From the NCBI GenBank assembly GCA_041391385.1, contig JAWKOD010000003.1, forward strand, positions 248,001 to 312,000: a stretch of DNA of 64,000 nucleotides, in the 5' to 3' direction. The DNA is from CANIGN01 sp041391385 (GTDB lineage Bacteria; Bdellovibrionota; UBA2428). The position numbers and the translations under genes were made by a program. Each line of letters starts with the position of its first letter. Positions within the stretch are counted from its first letter, which is position 1. Positions 1-7,915 of the stretch are shown here, piece after piece. The notes below the pieces were generated by a model. That model saw only the letters and a list, made by a program, of their open reading frames with translations, was not told the DNA's origin and made no database searches.

Positions 1-521
1 TTGGTGTTGGTGGCCCCAATGCAGCTCAGGGCATTTTAAAAAGTTTAGGAAGCATGACTGGTTCTGGCGGTGGCGGAGTCGGTATCGGTGGTTTGGGCAC
101 CAAGGGATTTGGCGGCGGTGGCGGTGGCGGTAACGGCCTTGGCTTTGGAACAAAAACAGGTAATGGCGTTGGCGAAGGAAAAGAACTTCGCGCAATTAGC
201 TTTGAATCAGGCTCAGGAGAAGTTAGAGGTGGTCTTGAAAAATCAGAAGTTGAAGCCGTTATCAGACAAAACCTGGCTCAGATAAGAAACTGCTACAATC
301 GTGGCTTAAGACTTAATCCAACACTTTCTGGAAAAGTTAAAGCCAGCTTTAGAATTGGTGCTAATGGTAAAGTAGACCTCTCAAGAATTGGAGACTCTAC
401 ACTTGCTTCAAGTGACGTTGAGGAATGTATCAAAGGAAGAATACTTTCTTGGAACTTTCCACAGCCTCGTGGGGGCAGCACAGTTGATGTGAGCTACCCC
501 TTTTTACTAAGGCCTCAATAG
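1..521 (+). CDS. AgmX/PglI C-terminal-domain protein, 5' end outside window
   Basis: The reading frame is open from base 3, so the gene starts upstream of the window and the ATG at 54 is probably internal. The visible part opens with a long glycine-rich linker (roughly bases 60-180), followed by a C-terminal domain of about 95 residues that resembles the AgmX/PglI C-terminal domain: an IRNCYNRGL helix, a GKVKASFRIGANGKV strand pair, a conserved-type second cysteine (EECIKGRI) and a terminal VSYPF strand. In myxobacteria such domains occur in TonB-like envelope proteins linked to gliding motility (AgmX/GltJ). The N-terminal domains are not visible here, so a motility role is only an inference from family. 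It is followed by convergent genes. Confidence 0.8.
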   Translation, partial: GVGGPNAAQGILKSLGSMTGSGGGGVGIGGLGTKGFGGGGGGGNGLGFGTKTGNGVGEGKELRAISFESGSGEVRGGLEKSEVEAVIRQNLAQIRNCYNRGLRLNPTLSGKVKASFRIGANGKVDLSRIGDSTLASSDVEECIKGRILSWNFPQPRGGSTVDVSYPFLLRPQ

Positions 522-530
522 TATCAGAGA

Positions 531-1001
531 CTAGACATCGTGATCTAAGTAGCAAACGATATCTTTAAACTCTAACTTAGAGGGGCCCTCTTCAGAATAA
601 GAATAAATAAGAAGAGAATTACCAGCATCCTTAACGCGAGTTGGATCCTTCAATACTTTCTCTAAACTTGCCGCATCCCATATGCCTTGTTCTGAATAAT
701 CTGTTCCTAAGTAGTTGAGATGAACGTCCGTATTTTCATTCAAAACACTTAAAACAATCATTGCTTGATTGCTTCTCATTGTTTCAGCAAACTGAGCATT
801 ACTCTTGTATGTTTCATTCATAAGAAGAGTTCCATCTTTATCTTTAAAAGTAAACGCTGCCTGGTTAAAAGAACCATAAACACCACTTGTATTCATACTT
901 ACAGTGGCCAACTTTCCACTATACGTTTCAGCCATACAGAGACTTCCAGCCTGTGCCAATGATACACTTAACATAGCAGTCGCAATTGCAATTTTTTTCA
1001 T
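531..1001 (-). CDS. Small secreted protein, unknown function
   Basis: This 156-residue protein starts with a clear Sec-type signal peptide (MKKIAIATAMLSVSLAQAG). The ATG at 1001 is preceded by a GGAGGAAAA-like Shine-Dalgarno on the minus strand. The mature part is about 137 residues with two cysteines, SLCMAE near the N-terminus and DIVCYLD near the end, which could form a disulphide in the periplasm. I recognise no family. It lies 88 bases downstream of another minus-strand secreted orphan (1089-1640), and the two may be cotranscribed. Its 3' end faces the AgmX-like gene with only about 9 bases between them. Confidence 0.7.
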   Translation of the reverse strand: MKKIAIATAMLSVSLAQAGSLCMAETYSGKLATVSMNTSGVYGSFNQAAFTFKDKDGTLLMNETYKSNAQFAETMRSNQAMIVLSVLNENTDVHLNYLGTDYSEQGIWDAASLEKVLKDPTRVKDAGNSLLIYSYSEEGPSKLEFKDIVCYLDHDV

Positions 1002-1088
1002 ATAACTTTTCCTCCGTTATTGTGAAAGTACAAAAAGCATTCACGAATAACGAGCAAAGACCCAACCAGTTTTAGTAAAAAGTGTCAG

Positions 1089-1640
1089 TTAGATCGGATC
1101 AGGACTCAACTTAAATCCAATACTCAGAAGCGAGCTTATCTCATCCAGAGAAGGCAAATGAGATTTTTTCATATCAAGCCCATCCAAGTCATCAACAATT
1201 TCAGAACAGTACATCTCTTTTAAAAGATTTCGTGGGTACTGTACTTCAAAATGGATGGCCTGCTGACGAAGAGATTTTTTCTTAGGCGCTAATACAATTT
1301 TAGAAATTTGCACAAGCCCACTTGATCCAACAAGAGCATCCTTATTTGTTACAAAACAACATGAGAAAGACCTTATTGAATGAGGAACCTGTGTTGCTTT
1401 TGGATAATAATAAATTTGAGGCATTCCATTTTTTGAATCAAAACACAAGGACTCATACTTAGCTTCAAACTCAAATGGAAAATTATCGTAGGTCTCTAAG
1501 CTAAAAGTCCAATTATGAGTGGGGAGCTCATTGGATGGCATCGTCCATACACGTGACTGAAGCCCAGAAACATCATGCGTATTTAAAGCCCAAAGGGAAA
1601 GCTCACAAAAGTAAAACACTAGAACCAATATCTTTTTCAT
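1089..1640 (-). CDS. Secreted protein, unknown function
   Basis: A 183-residue protein with an N-terminal hydrophobic stretch (MKKILVLVFYFCELSLWA) that reads as a signal peptide or anchor. On the minus strand a GGGGGAG-like ribosome-binding site precedes the ATG at 1640. The mature part contains several cysteines (YESLCF, SFSCCF, MYCSEI) suggesting a disulphide-stabilised exported protein. No domain family is recognised. It is divergent from the secreted protein at 1789, with about 150 bases between them. Confidence 0.65.
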   Translation of the reverse strand: MKKILVLVFYFCELSLWALNTHDVSGLQSRVWTMPSNELPTHNWTFSLETYDNFPFEFEAKYESLCFDSKNGMPQIYYYPKATQVPHSIRSFSCCFVTNKDALVGSSGLVQISKIVLAPKKKSLRQQAIHFEVQYPRNLLKEMYCSEIVDDLDGLDMKKSHLPSLDEISSLLSIGFKLSPDPI

Positions 1641-1788
1641 AAAACTCCCCCCTTAAATAGGATAAAAGAACTTCAATAGATTCGAGTGTCTATTTTTTTT
1701 ACACCTGACTGAGAACTAGGCTGCTTTTCTTAACAAAGTACGTGTTTTTTAATAAAGAAATCAGTCACTTGCACCCCACAATAGAGTT

Positions 1789-2853
1789 ATGAGGCATTTA
1801 ACTTTATTCTTCTTACTTGCTAGTTTTGGCAACACAGCTCTTGCAGCTGATAGCCACACAGGGAGCGAGAGCATGCGAGCCTCTAACGACGACCGCGTAA
1901 ACGACTACAATCGTGGAATTGTTGAAGCCATCCGAAACGCAAGAAACCGCGGAGAACGTGACCGAGTATTAATGCAGACAGGTAACGAAACGATTTTCAA
2001 TAAGGCAGCTCGCCCAGGTGAGGGAGTTGATTTTTACGGTACAGGTTGGAAGTTCTTAGACAACCTTAAACAAGTTTCAAAAAACCAATGTATTCCAAAT
2101 CTAACCATACTCTCACATGGATGGGGATCTTCTCGCACAAGTGGAGGTAAAGGTCTTCCAATTGCAGAAAATTCTCAACAAGGCTTTCCCGTAACGGGAT
2201 TCTATCTTGACGAGCAAACTCGCGAAGAAGAACTCATGCAATCTTATAACGAGATAATTTCTGGCATTAACGCTGCTTTAAATTCTCCTGAAACTCGTGA
2301 GCGCTTTAAAGAAGTTAACGGTAGAGACCCCACTCAAGCAGATCTAGTACATGTTAGAGCCAAAATGCTTCAACGCTATGACCCTAGAAACGAAAGCAAA
2401 AGAAATAGTGGCAAACGCCAAATACAAACAGACGCTGAACTACTTGCGTCTTTACGTCTAGAGAGCAAAGAGAATTCCATTACAATGAGTGACTTCAAAA
2501 AAGCTGTCAAATCAGGCCCCTTTAACAAAGCAGATGTTAAATTCTGCTCTCAATGCATGATCCAAGTCTACTCCTGTAACTTACACGAAGACTTTGTAAA
2601 CGAATGGGCGACAACAACAGGCTGCCAAATTGTTTATGGCACTGGAATGACAAGTGGAACTTCTGACAAACAAGGAGACATAACTTTGCACGGTGATCAC
2701 TCCAGCAAAGACACGAAAGATGCAAATGGCAAAACAATTAAAGTTGAAAACTCAAATACTCGTGATGGCCAGTTCGTGCGCGTAACGCCCATCAAAGGTA
2801 CTGATAAAGTCATTACAGAAAAACTCGGGAAAACCTACACCTTATTTAAATAA
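1789..2853 (+). CDS. Secreted protein with DUF4347/caspase-clan-like His/Cys signature
   Basis: The 354-residue product has a Sec signal peptide (MRHLTLFFLLASFGNTALAA). Two strand-plus-motif elements stand out: LTILSHGWG with His110-Gly111, and IQVYSCNLHEDF with Cys263, followed by TGCQIVYGTGM. A hydrophobic strand ending in HG and a later hydrophobic strand ending in a Cys-containing motif are the layout of caspase-clan hydrolases and of DUF4347-like domains. Between the motifs lie about 150 residues, much of it charged and helical, which is longer than in DUF4347. The function and the catalytic assignment are inferences; no substrate can be named. It is monocistronic as far as visible, with convergent genes downstream. 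Confidence 0.6.
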   Translation: MRHLTLFFLLASFGNTALAADSHTGSESMRASNDDRVNDYNRGIVEAIRNARNRGERDRVLMQTGNETIFNKAARPGEGVDFYGTGWKFLDNLKQVSKNQCIPNLTILSHGWGSSRTSGGKGLPIAENSQQGFPVTGFYLDEQTREEELMQSYNEIISGINAALNSPETRERFKEVNGRDPTQADLVHVRAKMLQRYDPRNESKRNSGKRQIQTDAELLASLRLESKENSITMSDFKKAVKSGPFNKADVKFCSQCMIQVYSCNLHEDFVNEWATTTGCQIVYGTGMTSGTSDKQGDITLHGDHSSKDTKDANGKTIKVENSNTRDGQFVRVTPIKGTDKVITEKLGKTYTLFK

Positions 2854-2869
2854 GACTTAAAGAACTTTC

Positions 2870-3145
2870 CTATTCAGCATCTGACCACAGCATGTGAACA
2901 TCGCTCCAGACTACTTTACTTTGTGTAATAGAGTCCAAAAGCCCAAGCACTTCTTTGTTCTCCACATCTCCCTTGGAGCAAGTAAAGCGACATTGAAAGA
3001 CATCTGTCATGTGACAACTAATTTTTCCCTCGGGGCCAACGCGAGTCCCGCGATTAAACACGTCTGTGCAGGTCCAATCGATAATTTTTTCAAATTTCGG
3101 GAGAGTCGCACTTTGAATGTAAACATCAACAGCTTTAATTTTCAT
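2870..3145 (-). CDS. Small cysteine-rich protein of unknown function
   Basis: A 91-residue protein without a signal peptide. The ATG at 3145 has a strong GAGGAGAA Shine-Dalgarno a few bases upstream, and the gene sits only 14 bases after the stop of the isocitrate dehydrogenase gene, so the two are likely cotranscribed. Four cysteines are visible (WTCTDV, SCHMTD, QCRFTCS). I do not recognise the family. The hydrophilic, cytosolic-looking composition gives no further clue. Confidence 0.6.
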   Translation of the reverse strand: MKIKAVDVYIQSATLPKFEKIIDWTCTDVFNRGTRVGPEGKISCHMTDVFQCRFTCSKGDVENKEVLGLLDSITQSKVVWSDVHMLWSDAE

Positions 3146-3159
3146 TTCTTCTCCTCAAC

Positions 3160-4161
3160 CTAAATTTCTAAACTCGATATGATTTTTTTCGTAAATGTAG
3201 CCGTGTTTCCACGCCCCTTTAAATCAGCCGTGCGATCTTGCTCCGAAAGTAGTGCTTTGCGAAGAGCTGTTTTTACAGCGAAGGCATGATCCGGAAGCCC
3301 AATGTGATAAAGCATCGACACAGCCGAAAACAAAATAGCTGTGGGATTGGCCAATCCCTTACCCGCGATATCAGGAGCAGAGCCATGAACGGCCTCAAAG
3401 ATTGCTCCGTCACACCCGATGTTCGCACCTGATGCGATTCCCAATCCCCCAACAAGACCTGCGCACAAATCACTCACGATATCTCCAAATAAATTTGGAA
3501 GCACAAGCACATCAAACTGCTGTGGTTTTTGAACCAACTGCATACAACAATTATCAATCAAAATATCATTCGCTTGAATCTCGGGATATTGCTTCGAGAC
3601 TTCGTAAAAGGCCTCTAACCACTGCCCATCTGTAAGCTTCATAATGTTGGCCTTATGAACGCAAGTCACAAGCTTACGACCTTCTTTTTTAGCCAAATCA
3701 AAGGCGTACTCATGAGCTCTTGTCGCACCCGACTTTGTAGAAATTCTTAAGGCCACGGCGCAATCGCGACTTTGTCGATATTCAATTCCGCCGTAGGTAT
3801 CCTCAATATTCTCACGCACAATCACAAGATCTACGTCCTGGAAGGGAGTTTGAAGTGCGGGTAATGACAAAGAGGGTCTTACGTTTACAAAAAGGTCTAA
3901 GGCTTTTCGAATGCGCACATTTATACTTTGGTGCCCTTTACCAATTGGAGTAGTAGTCGGCCCCTTCAAGGCTATTTTATTTTTTCGGAGGACATCGAGA
4001 ACCTCAGGCCCTAAAGATTCCCCTGTTTTTTCAAACGCTCCGAGGCCAGCATAGACCTCTTCCCAAACAACAGGCACCTTAGCCGCTTCAAAGACTTGCA
4101 GCACAGTATCGCAAATTTCAGGTCCTATTCCGTCACCCCTCAACAATGTCAGCTTATGCAT
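3160..4161 (-). CDS. NAD-dependent isocitrate dehydrogenase-type beta-decarboxylating dehydrogenase
   Basis: The product has the full isocitrate/isopropylmalate dehydrogenase fold: LLRGDGIGPEI at the N-terminus, SINVRIRKALDLFVNVRP as the substrate-binding helix, RENIEDTYGGIEY, the HKANIMK catalytic Lys region, LPNLFGDIVSDL for metal binding and HGSAPDIAGKGLANP for NAD. The S-x-N-x-x-x-R-K substrate motif and overall length (about 333 residues) resemble NAD-dependent isocitrate dehydrogenases rather than LeuB. Homoisocitrate dehydrogenase is a less likely alternative. I chose the ATG at 4161 because it begins about seven residues before the conserved first strand; an ATG at 4179 is also possible. 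A second, unrelated NADP-type isocitrate dehydrogenase lies at the far end of the window. Confidence 0.85.
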   Translation of the reverse strand: MHKLTLLRGDGIGPEICDTVLQVFEAAKVPVVWEEVYAGLGAFEKTGESLGPEVLDVLRKNKIALKGPTTTPIGKGHQSINVRIRKALDLFVNVRPSLSLPALQTPFQDVDLVIVRENIEDTYGGIEYRQSRDCAVALRISTKSGATRAHEYAFDLAKKEGRKLVTCVHKANIMKLTDGQWLEAFYEVSKQYPEIQANDILIDNCCMQLVQKPQQFDVLVLPNLFGDIVSDLCAGLVGGLGIASGANIGCDGAIFEAVHGSAPDIAGKGLANPTAILFSAVSMLYHIGLPDHAFAVKTALRKALLSEQDRTADLKGRGNTATFTKKIISSLEI

Positions 4162-4270
4162 ATGCTTAATTGTTAGCATGACCCTTGGGAGCAACCAATA
4201 AAATCACTCCCCTAAAACACCCTAAAAATTCATTGGTCCGTCAAGATTCTCACGCTAAGCTCTGCCTCCA

Positions 4271-5413
4271 ATGACAGATTCAGCCCCTAAGACACCTCCT
4301 ACGCAAACCCCTTCAGGAAGAACTCCTGGCAGCCCCCTTAAAGGCGTAAAACACATCATTGCTATAGGCTCTGGAAAGGGTGGAGTTGGAAAATCTACAA
4401 CAAGTGTCAATGTTGCAGTAGCTCTCTCAAAAATGGGATTCAAAGTGGGCCTTATGGATGCAGATATATATGGACCAAGCGTTCCCAAAATTCTTGGAAC
4501 CAAAGAAGCTCCAACTCAAAAAGCAGGGGAAAAAGTAAAGCCCCCCGAAGCATATGGAATTAAATGCATGAGCATGGCCCTCCTAGGTGGCGATACCCCT
4601 ATTGTTTGGAGAGGTCCCATGGCTTCAAAAGCTGTTACTCAATTTCTCTCTGAAGTTGACTGGGGCGAACTCGACTATCTTTTACTCGATCTCCCTCCAG
4701 GCACCGGTGATATTCAACTCACACTCGCTCAATCTATTCGCCTTAGTGGTGCGGTGATTGTCATGACCCCTCAAGGGCTTGCTACACAAATTGCCAAACG
4801 AGGATTGCAAATGTTTCAACAAGTGCGTGTCCCTATTTTAGGCGTTGTCGAGAACATGTCTGAATACATTTGCCCACACTGCAATAAAGAAAGCCTGATT
4901 TTCCGTTCAGGTGGTGGCAAAGAAGTTTCTGAAGCCATGCACGTTCCACTTTTGGGCTCAGTCCCCTTAGATGGAAAAATTGTGGAAGAAAGCGACAACG
5001 GGACTCCCGTTATTATTTCTCGACCCGAGAGCAAACCCGCCCTTGCCTATGCGGCGATTGCAAAATCGATGCTTGCAGAATTAGAACGACTCGAAAAAGG
5101 TAGCGAAGAGCTTCCCCCTCAAATTGTAAACCTTGAGCCCAACCCCAAGGCAAAGCTCCTCAAAATAAGCTGGAATAACGGAAAGCAAAGCCTTGTCACT
5201 TTTAGAGACCTGCGTTTTCTCTGCCCTTGTGCCTCTTGTGTAGACGAGGGAACGGGCGTGAGAAAAATTAAAAAAGAAGATGTGGACCCCAATGTAGTCC
5301 CCATGCGCACCGAAACAGTTGGCCATTATGCCATACGTATTCAATGGTCTGACGGACACGACACGGGCCTCTATTCCTATGATTACCTCTGGAAACAGCT
5401 CACGCACTCCTAG
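4271..5413 (+). CDS. mrp: Mrp/NBP35-family Fe-S carrier ATPase fused to DUF971
   Basis: Residues about 25-280 form an Mrp/ApbC-type P-loop ATPase: deviant Walker A GSGKGGVGKST, YGPSVPKILG, the DLPPGTGDIQLT switch and a CPHC cysteine pair for the bridging Fe-S cluster. The last 95 residues (from about PPQIVNLEP) are a DUF971-like domain, including FLCPCASCVDE and HYAIRIQWSDGHDTGLYSY. Mrp proteins carry or transfer Fe-S clusters to apo-enzymes. The Mrp-DUF971 order recalls plastid HCF101, but the DUF59 domain found at the N-terminus of that protein is absent. It is divergent from the isocitrate dehydrogenase gene and about 140 bases upstream of the dksA-like gene. Confidence 0.9.
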   Translation: MTDSAPKTPPTQTPSGRTPGSPLKGVKHIIAIGSGKGGVGKSTTSVNVAVALSKMGFKVGLMDADIYGPSVPKILGTKEAPTQKAGEKVKPPEAYGIKCMSMALLGGDTPIVWRGPMASKAVTQFLSEVDWGELDYLLLDLPPGTGDIQLTLAQSIRLSGAVIVMTPQGLATQIAKRGLQMFQQVRVPILGVVENMSEYICPHCNKESLIFRSGGGKEVSEAMHVPLLGSVPLDGKIVEESDNGTPVIISRPESKPALAYAAIAKSMLAELERLEKGSEELPPQIVNLEPNPKAKLLKISWNNGKQSLVTFRDLRFLCPCASCVDEGTGVRKIKKEDVDPNVVPMRTETVGHYAIRIQWSDGHDTGLYSYDYLWKQLTHS

Positions 5414-5553
5414 TGCGGCTTATCAGGCTCATTTGGGTCATATTTTTAAGCCCTGATATCAATTACTTAGCCTTGACGTTCTTGCAGGTATTTTTAACTT
5501 GCGGCACCGCAAAAGACTCGATATAGCCTTGTGGCGAAAAGAAAAGGATACTT

Positions 5554-6009
5554 ATGGCGGTTAATGCCTCAGAACTAACTCAAAAAGAACTTAAAGAACT
5601 TAAAGCTTTGCTTGATAAAAAGATGTCAGACCTCAATGAAGAGATCTCCCTTCTCGAAGCTGAACTCAAAGAAGAAGGCGCAAGCGAAGAACAAGGTGCT
5701 CCTGATGAATTTGATCGAAGTAGCTACGAAGAAAACCTTCAGCGCTCTCAAATTGTCCTCGATGGAAAATACCGACTTCAAAAAGAAGTAAAAGCTGCAA
5801 TTGAACGCCTCAATAAAGGCGAATTTGGCGTTTGCGAACTTACAGAAGAACCTATCGGCATTAAGCGACTACGTGCTCAACCCTGGACTCGCTTCTCCAT
5901 CGAAGCGCAAAAGGATGTAGAAAATAATCGCAGGATGAGATCAATGACTCGTGGATCTGGCGCGGGTCGCGGTGAAGACGATAACGAAGATAGTAGCGCT
6001 GAAGATTAA
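5554..6009 (+). CDS. DksA/TraR-family protein with degenerate zinc finger
   Basis: A 151-residue protein: an N-terminal coiled-coil of about 85 residues with acidic residues at its tip (APDEFDRSSYEEN), then the DksA-type C-terminal segment GEFGVCELTEEPIGIKRL. The canonical finger is C-x2-C-x17-C-x2-C. Here the spacing is kept exactly but the residues are Cys94, Thr97, Ser115 and Ala118, so zinc cannot be bound in the usual way. DksA proteins enter the RNA polymerase secondary channel and work with ppGpp. A variable acidic tail follows. An AAGGA ribosome-binding site precedes the ATG at 5554. Its stop codon overlaps a 66-bp repeat. Confidence 0.85.
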   Translation: MAVNASELTQKELKELKALLDKKMSDLNEEISLLEAELKEEGASEEQGAPDEFDRSSYEENLQRSQIVLDGKYRLQKEVKAAIERLNKGEFGVCELTEEPIGIKRLRAQPWTRFSIEAQKDVENNRRMRSMTRGSGAGRGEDDNEDSSAED

Positions 6010-6069
6010 AGAAGTTTCAAGAATTGGAGAAAATCTTTAGGCTCTCGAAAGTAAACAACTTGAGAGCTT
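6004..6069. repeat. 66-bp direct repeat, copy 1 (scrap of HAD gene 3' end)
   Basis: These 66 bases are identical to 7050-7115. On the minus strand they would encode the last 20 residues plus stop of the HAD phosphatase gene at 7052-7804. Here they overlap the last codons and stop of the dksA-like gene. The preceding bases on the minus strand do not continue the HAD frame, so this copy is a gene-end fragment left by duplication or recombination. Confidence 0.95.
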
Positions 6070-6185
6070 ATACATCACCCTGATTCGCCAGTTTTTTAAT
6101 CATTCCTTAACAAATTGTGTCCCGCACTTGCAGAAAATAGCCCGTTAAAAATTCCTATCCTCTGGGGCACTTTTTAATTAATTTA

Positions 6186-6950
6186 CTATGGAACTAAGAA
6201 TACTTCCTGGGTTTCTGGATCTTTAACTTTTGTCCCTGAAGCAATGCCTATAACATCTAAAATTCTGCTTTTGTTGTAGGGAGAGTAAACATAGCCTGCT
6301 TTTCCTGCCACGGGAGTGGCGTAAGGAATTTCGATCATTTTCTCAACACGAATAGCAGGGCGTATTTCTATAGGAGCTTCTACGTTTGGCATTATAGGAA
6401 TTTTCTCTAATAGCGGAATTTCATTAAGTTCGTCGCAGTCTCTAAATTCTTGTTTGATGGAGCTTAGGCTTTTGTTGTTTTTAGAGGTAAGTTGACCGCG
6501 CAGTGAGTAATTGGCAATGGGTTGACCATCAATTTGAAATTCCTTCATAGTGAGCGAAATGTTGGCATTGGCCAGTTCAACTTCTTGAGTAGAGAGCTGT
6601 TGATATTGGCTCATGCCTGATAGTGGGTTCTCGGTATAAGTTCCTCGTTCACTTCTTAACACGAGCGTGTCTTCGTCTCTTAAAGAGCATGTCATCTGAG
6701 TGTCCGAGCCTGCACAATAGATGGCGTTAATTGTCCAACGTTCTACGCTCCATTTATGGTTTCTGTAAACTGCGCGTTCATGAGACAAATCAAAGAGTCC
6801 GTCGATCTTTGATTGGACTGCTTTGAATTCAATAATGATACTGTAAGTAATGTCGTCAATAGGTTTTGCAACACACTTAAACCCGTTGGGTGAACTGGCT
6901 TGTAGTTGAAGTCCTATTAATAAACTAAGCCCAAAAATGAGTTTCTTCAT
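6186..6950 (-). CDS. Secreted protein, unknown function
   Basis: A 254-residue protein with a signal peptide (MKKLIFGLSLLIGLQLQA) and cysteines at FKCVAK, IYCAGS, TCSLRD and RDCDEL, consistent with an oxidised periplasmic protein. The last 40 residues (from about AGKAGYVYSPY) look like a short compact C-terminal module ending in VFLVP. No family is recognised. The gene is exactly bracketed by the two copies of the 66-bp repeat, suggesting that the interval was inserted or duplicated as a unit. Confidence 0.65.
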   Translation of the reverse strand: MKKLIFGLSLLIGLQLQASSPNGFKCVAKPIDDITYSIIIEFKAVQSKIDGLFDLSHERAVYRNHKWSVERWTINAIYCAGSDTQMTCSLRDEDTLVLRSERGTYTENPLSGMSQYQQLSTQEVELANANISLTMKEFQIDGQPIANYSLRGQLTSKNNKSLSSIKQEFRDCDELNEIPLLEKIPIMPNVEAPIEIRPAIRVEKMIEIPYATPVAGKAGYVYSPYNKSRILDVIGIASGTKVKDPETQEVFLVP

Positions 6951-7049
6951 TGCACCTGCACCTTAAAAAGGAAGCTAAATTTTAAATTGAGGGTCTTCAA
7001 GAAATAGGTAGCATCGTAAAGGAAGTGAAAGGGTGCAAGCTTTACAGAC

Positions 7050-7115
7050 GATTAAAGAAGTTTCAAGAATTGGAGAAAATCTTTAGGCTCTCGAAAGTAA
7101 ACAACTTGAGAGCTT
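7050..7115. repeat. 66-bp direct repeat, copy 2 (inside HAD phosphatase gene)
   Basis: Perfect copy of 6004-6069. This copy is in place as the 3' end of the HAD gene (its stop codon is at 7052), so it is probably the source of the duplicate. Confidence 0.95.
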
Positions 7116-7804
7116 CTATGAGGAATCTCGGTAATCCACCCACACGATTCCCCCACTAAAATAGCATAGCCTCCGCGCGACAAAGAAAATTCCATAGCAG
7201 AGCGATCTAAGAGATCATCACCCGCTACCACGGGAATGGCCTCCTGAGGAACAAGTCCATTTTTGTAAGCAAACTCCAAACAGCTTCCCTTAGAGCATTT
7301 CTTTTGCAAAAGCTCTGCGCCTCTATCTCCAATACGCCATTCCCATTCCGGAGGAAGCTCAATCTCTAAGGAATCAATAAATTTCTTTAAATATTTTCTC
7401 TGAGTTTTTCTAAACGAAGCAACCCTTGCAGCTGTAGCTTTAATTTCTAAACGATAATTTAACTCATGCTGTTGAATACGCTCAAACAACAAGGCAGATA
7501 ACTGAGCGGGCAGTTCGTTCCCAAGGAAATTAATTTTTTTATTTTCTGAATCCCAAAACACTGAACCTTGTACAAAAAAACCTGAATGCTTTAAAAATAG
7601 GTCACTTACGGAATTTAAAGATTCCACTCTGCGCCCCGTGTTCCACCAGGCCCCTAAAGATTTTTTGGAAACATTATTAACAGCTTCGTTAATCAATGCA
7701 GGGTTGTACCCCACTCCTTCCCAAACTTCCATATGAGGGCAAAGTGTACCGTCATAGTCCAAGAAATATACGCTCTTGGAAAGATCCCGCAAAAGTGCCT
7801 TCAT
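7052..7804 (-). CDS. HAD-superfamily phosphatase, trehalose-phosphatase (OtsB)-like
   Basis: The 250-residue protein has HAD motif I near the N-terminus (YFLDYDGTLCP), a motif II-like Thr in WWNTGRR, a basic cap region (KATAARVASFRKTQRK) and motif IV VVAGDDLLD with acidic metal ligands. Length and motif layout match trehalose-6-phosphate phosphatases and related HAD-IIB enzymes. No trehalose-phosphate synthase is adjacent, so the substrate is uncertain; a sugar phosphate is the best guess. The last 20 codons are duplicated at 6004-6069. It is divergent from the TrmJ-like gene. Confidence 0.7.
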   Translation of the reverse strand: MKALLRDLSKSVYFLDYDGTLCPHMEVWEGVGYNPALINEAVNNVSKKSLGAWWNTGRRVESLNSVSDLFLKHSGFFVQGSVFWDSENKKINFLGNELPAQLSALLFERIQQHELNYRLEIKATAARVASFRKTQRKYLKKFIDSLEIELPPEWEWRIGDRGAELLQKKCSKGSCLEFAYKNGLVPQEAIPVVAGDDLLDRSAMEFSLSRGGYAILVGESCGWITEIPHRSSQVVYFREPKDFLQFLKLL

Positions 7805-7915
7805 AGCTTTATCCTAGGGCGAGTCTTTTAGTTATCGCAAGCCCAGAGCAAAGAGAATGCGTTATCAACGAAAAATCCTTGATTCCCAGCCATTAAACGA
7901 GAATATGGCTTTGCC

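Noticed and set aside
60..180. Glycine-rich tract as a tandem DNA repeat
   Set aside because: It is a coding linker of irregular GGx units, not an exact repeat array.
54..285. Start of the AgmX-like protein at ATG 54, or a second gene at 70-285
   Set aside because: The main frame is open back to the window edge in glycine-rich sequence; the 70-285 frame is a shadow of the glycine codons.
5490..5515. Short palindrome TTGCGG-CA-CCGCAA before the dksA-like gene as a terminator or operator
   Set aside because: Only six base pairs with a two-base loop and no T-run; too weak to annotate.
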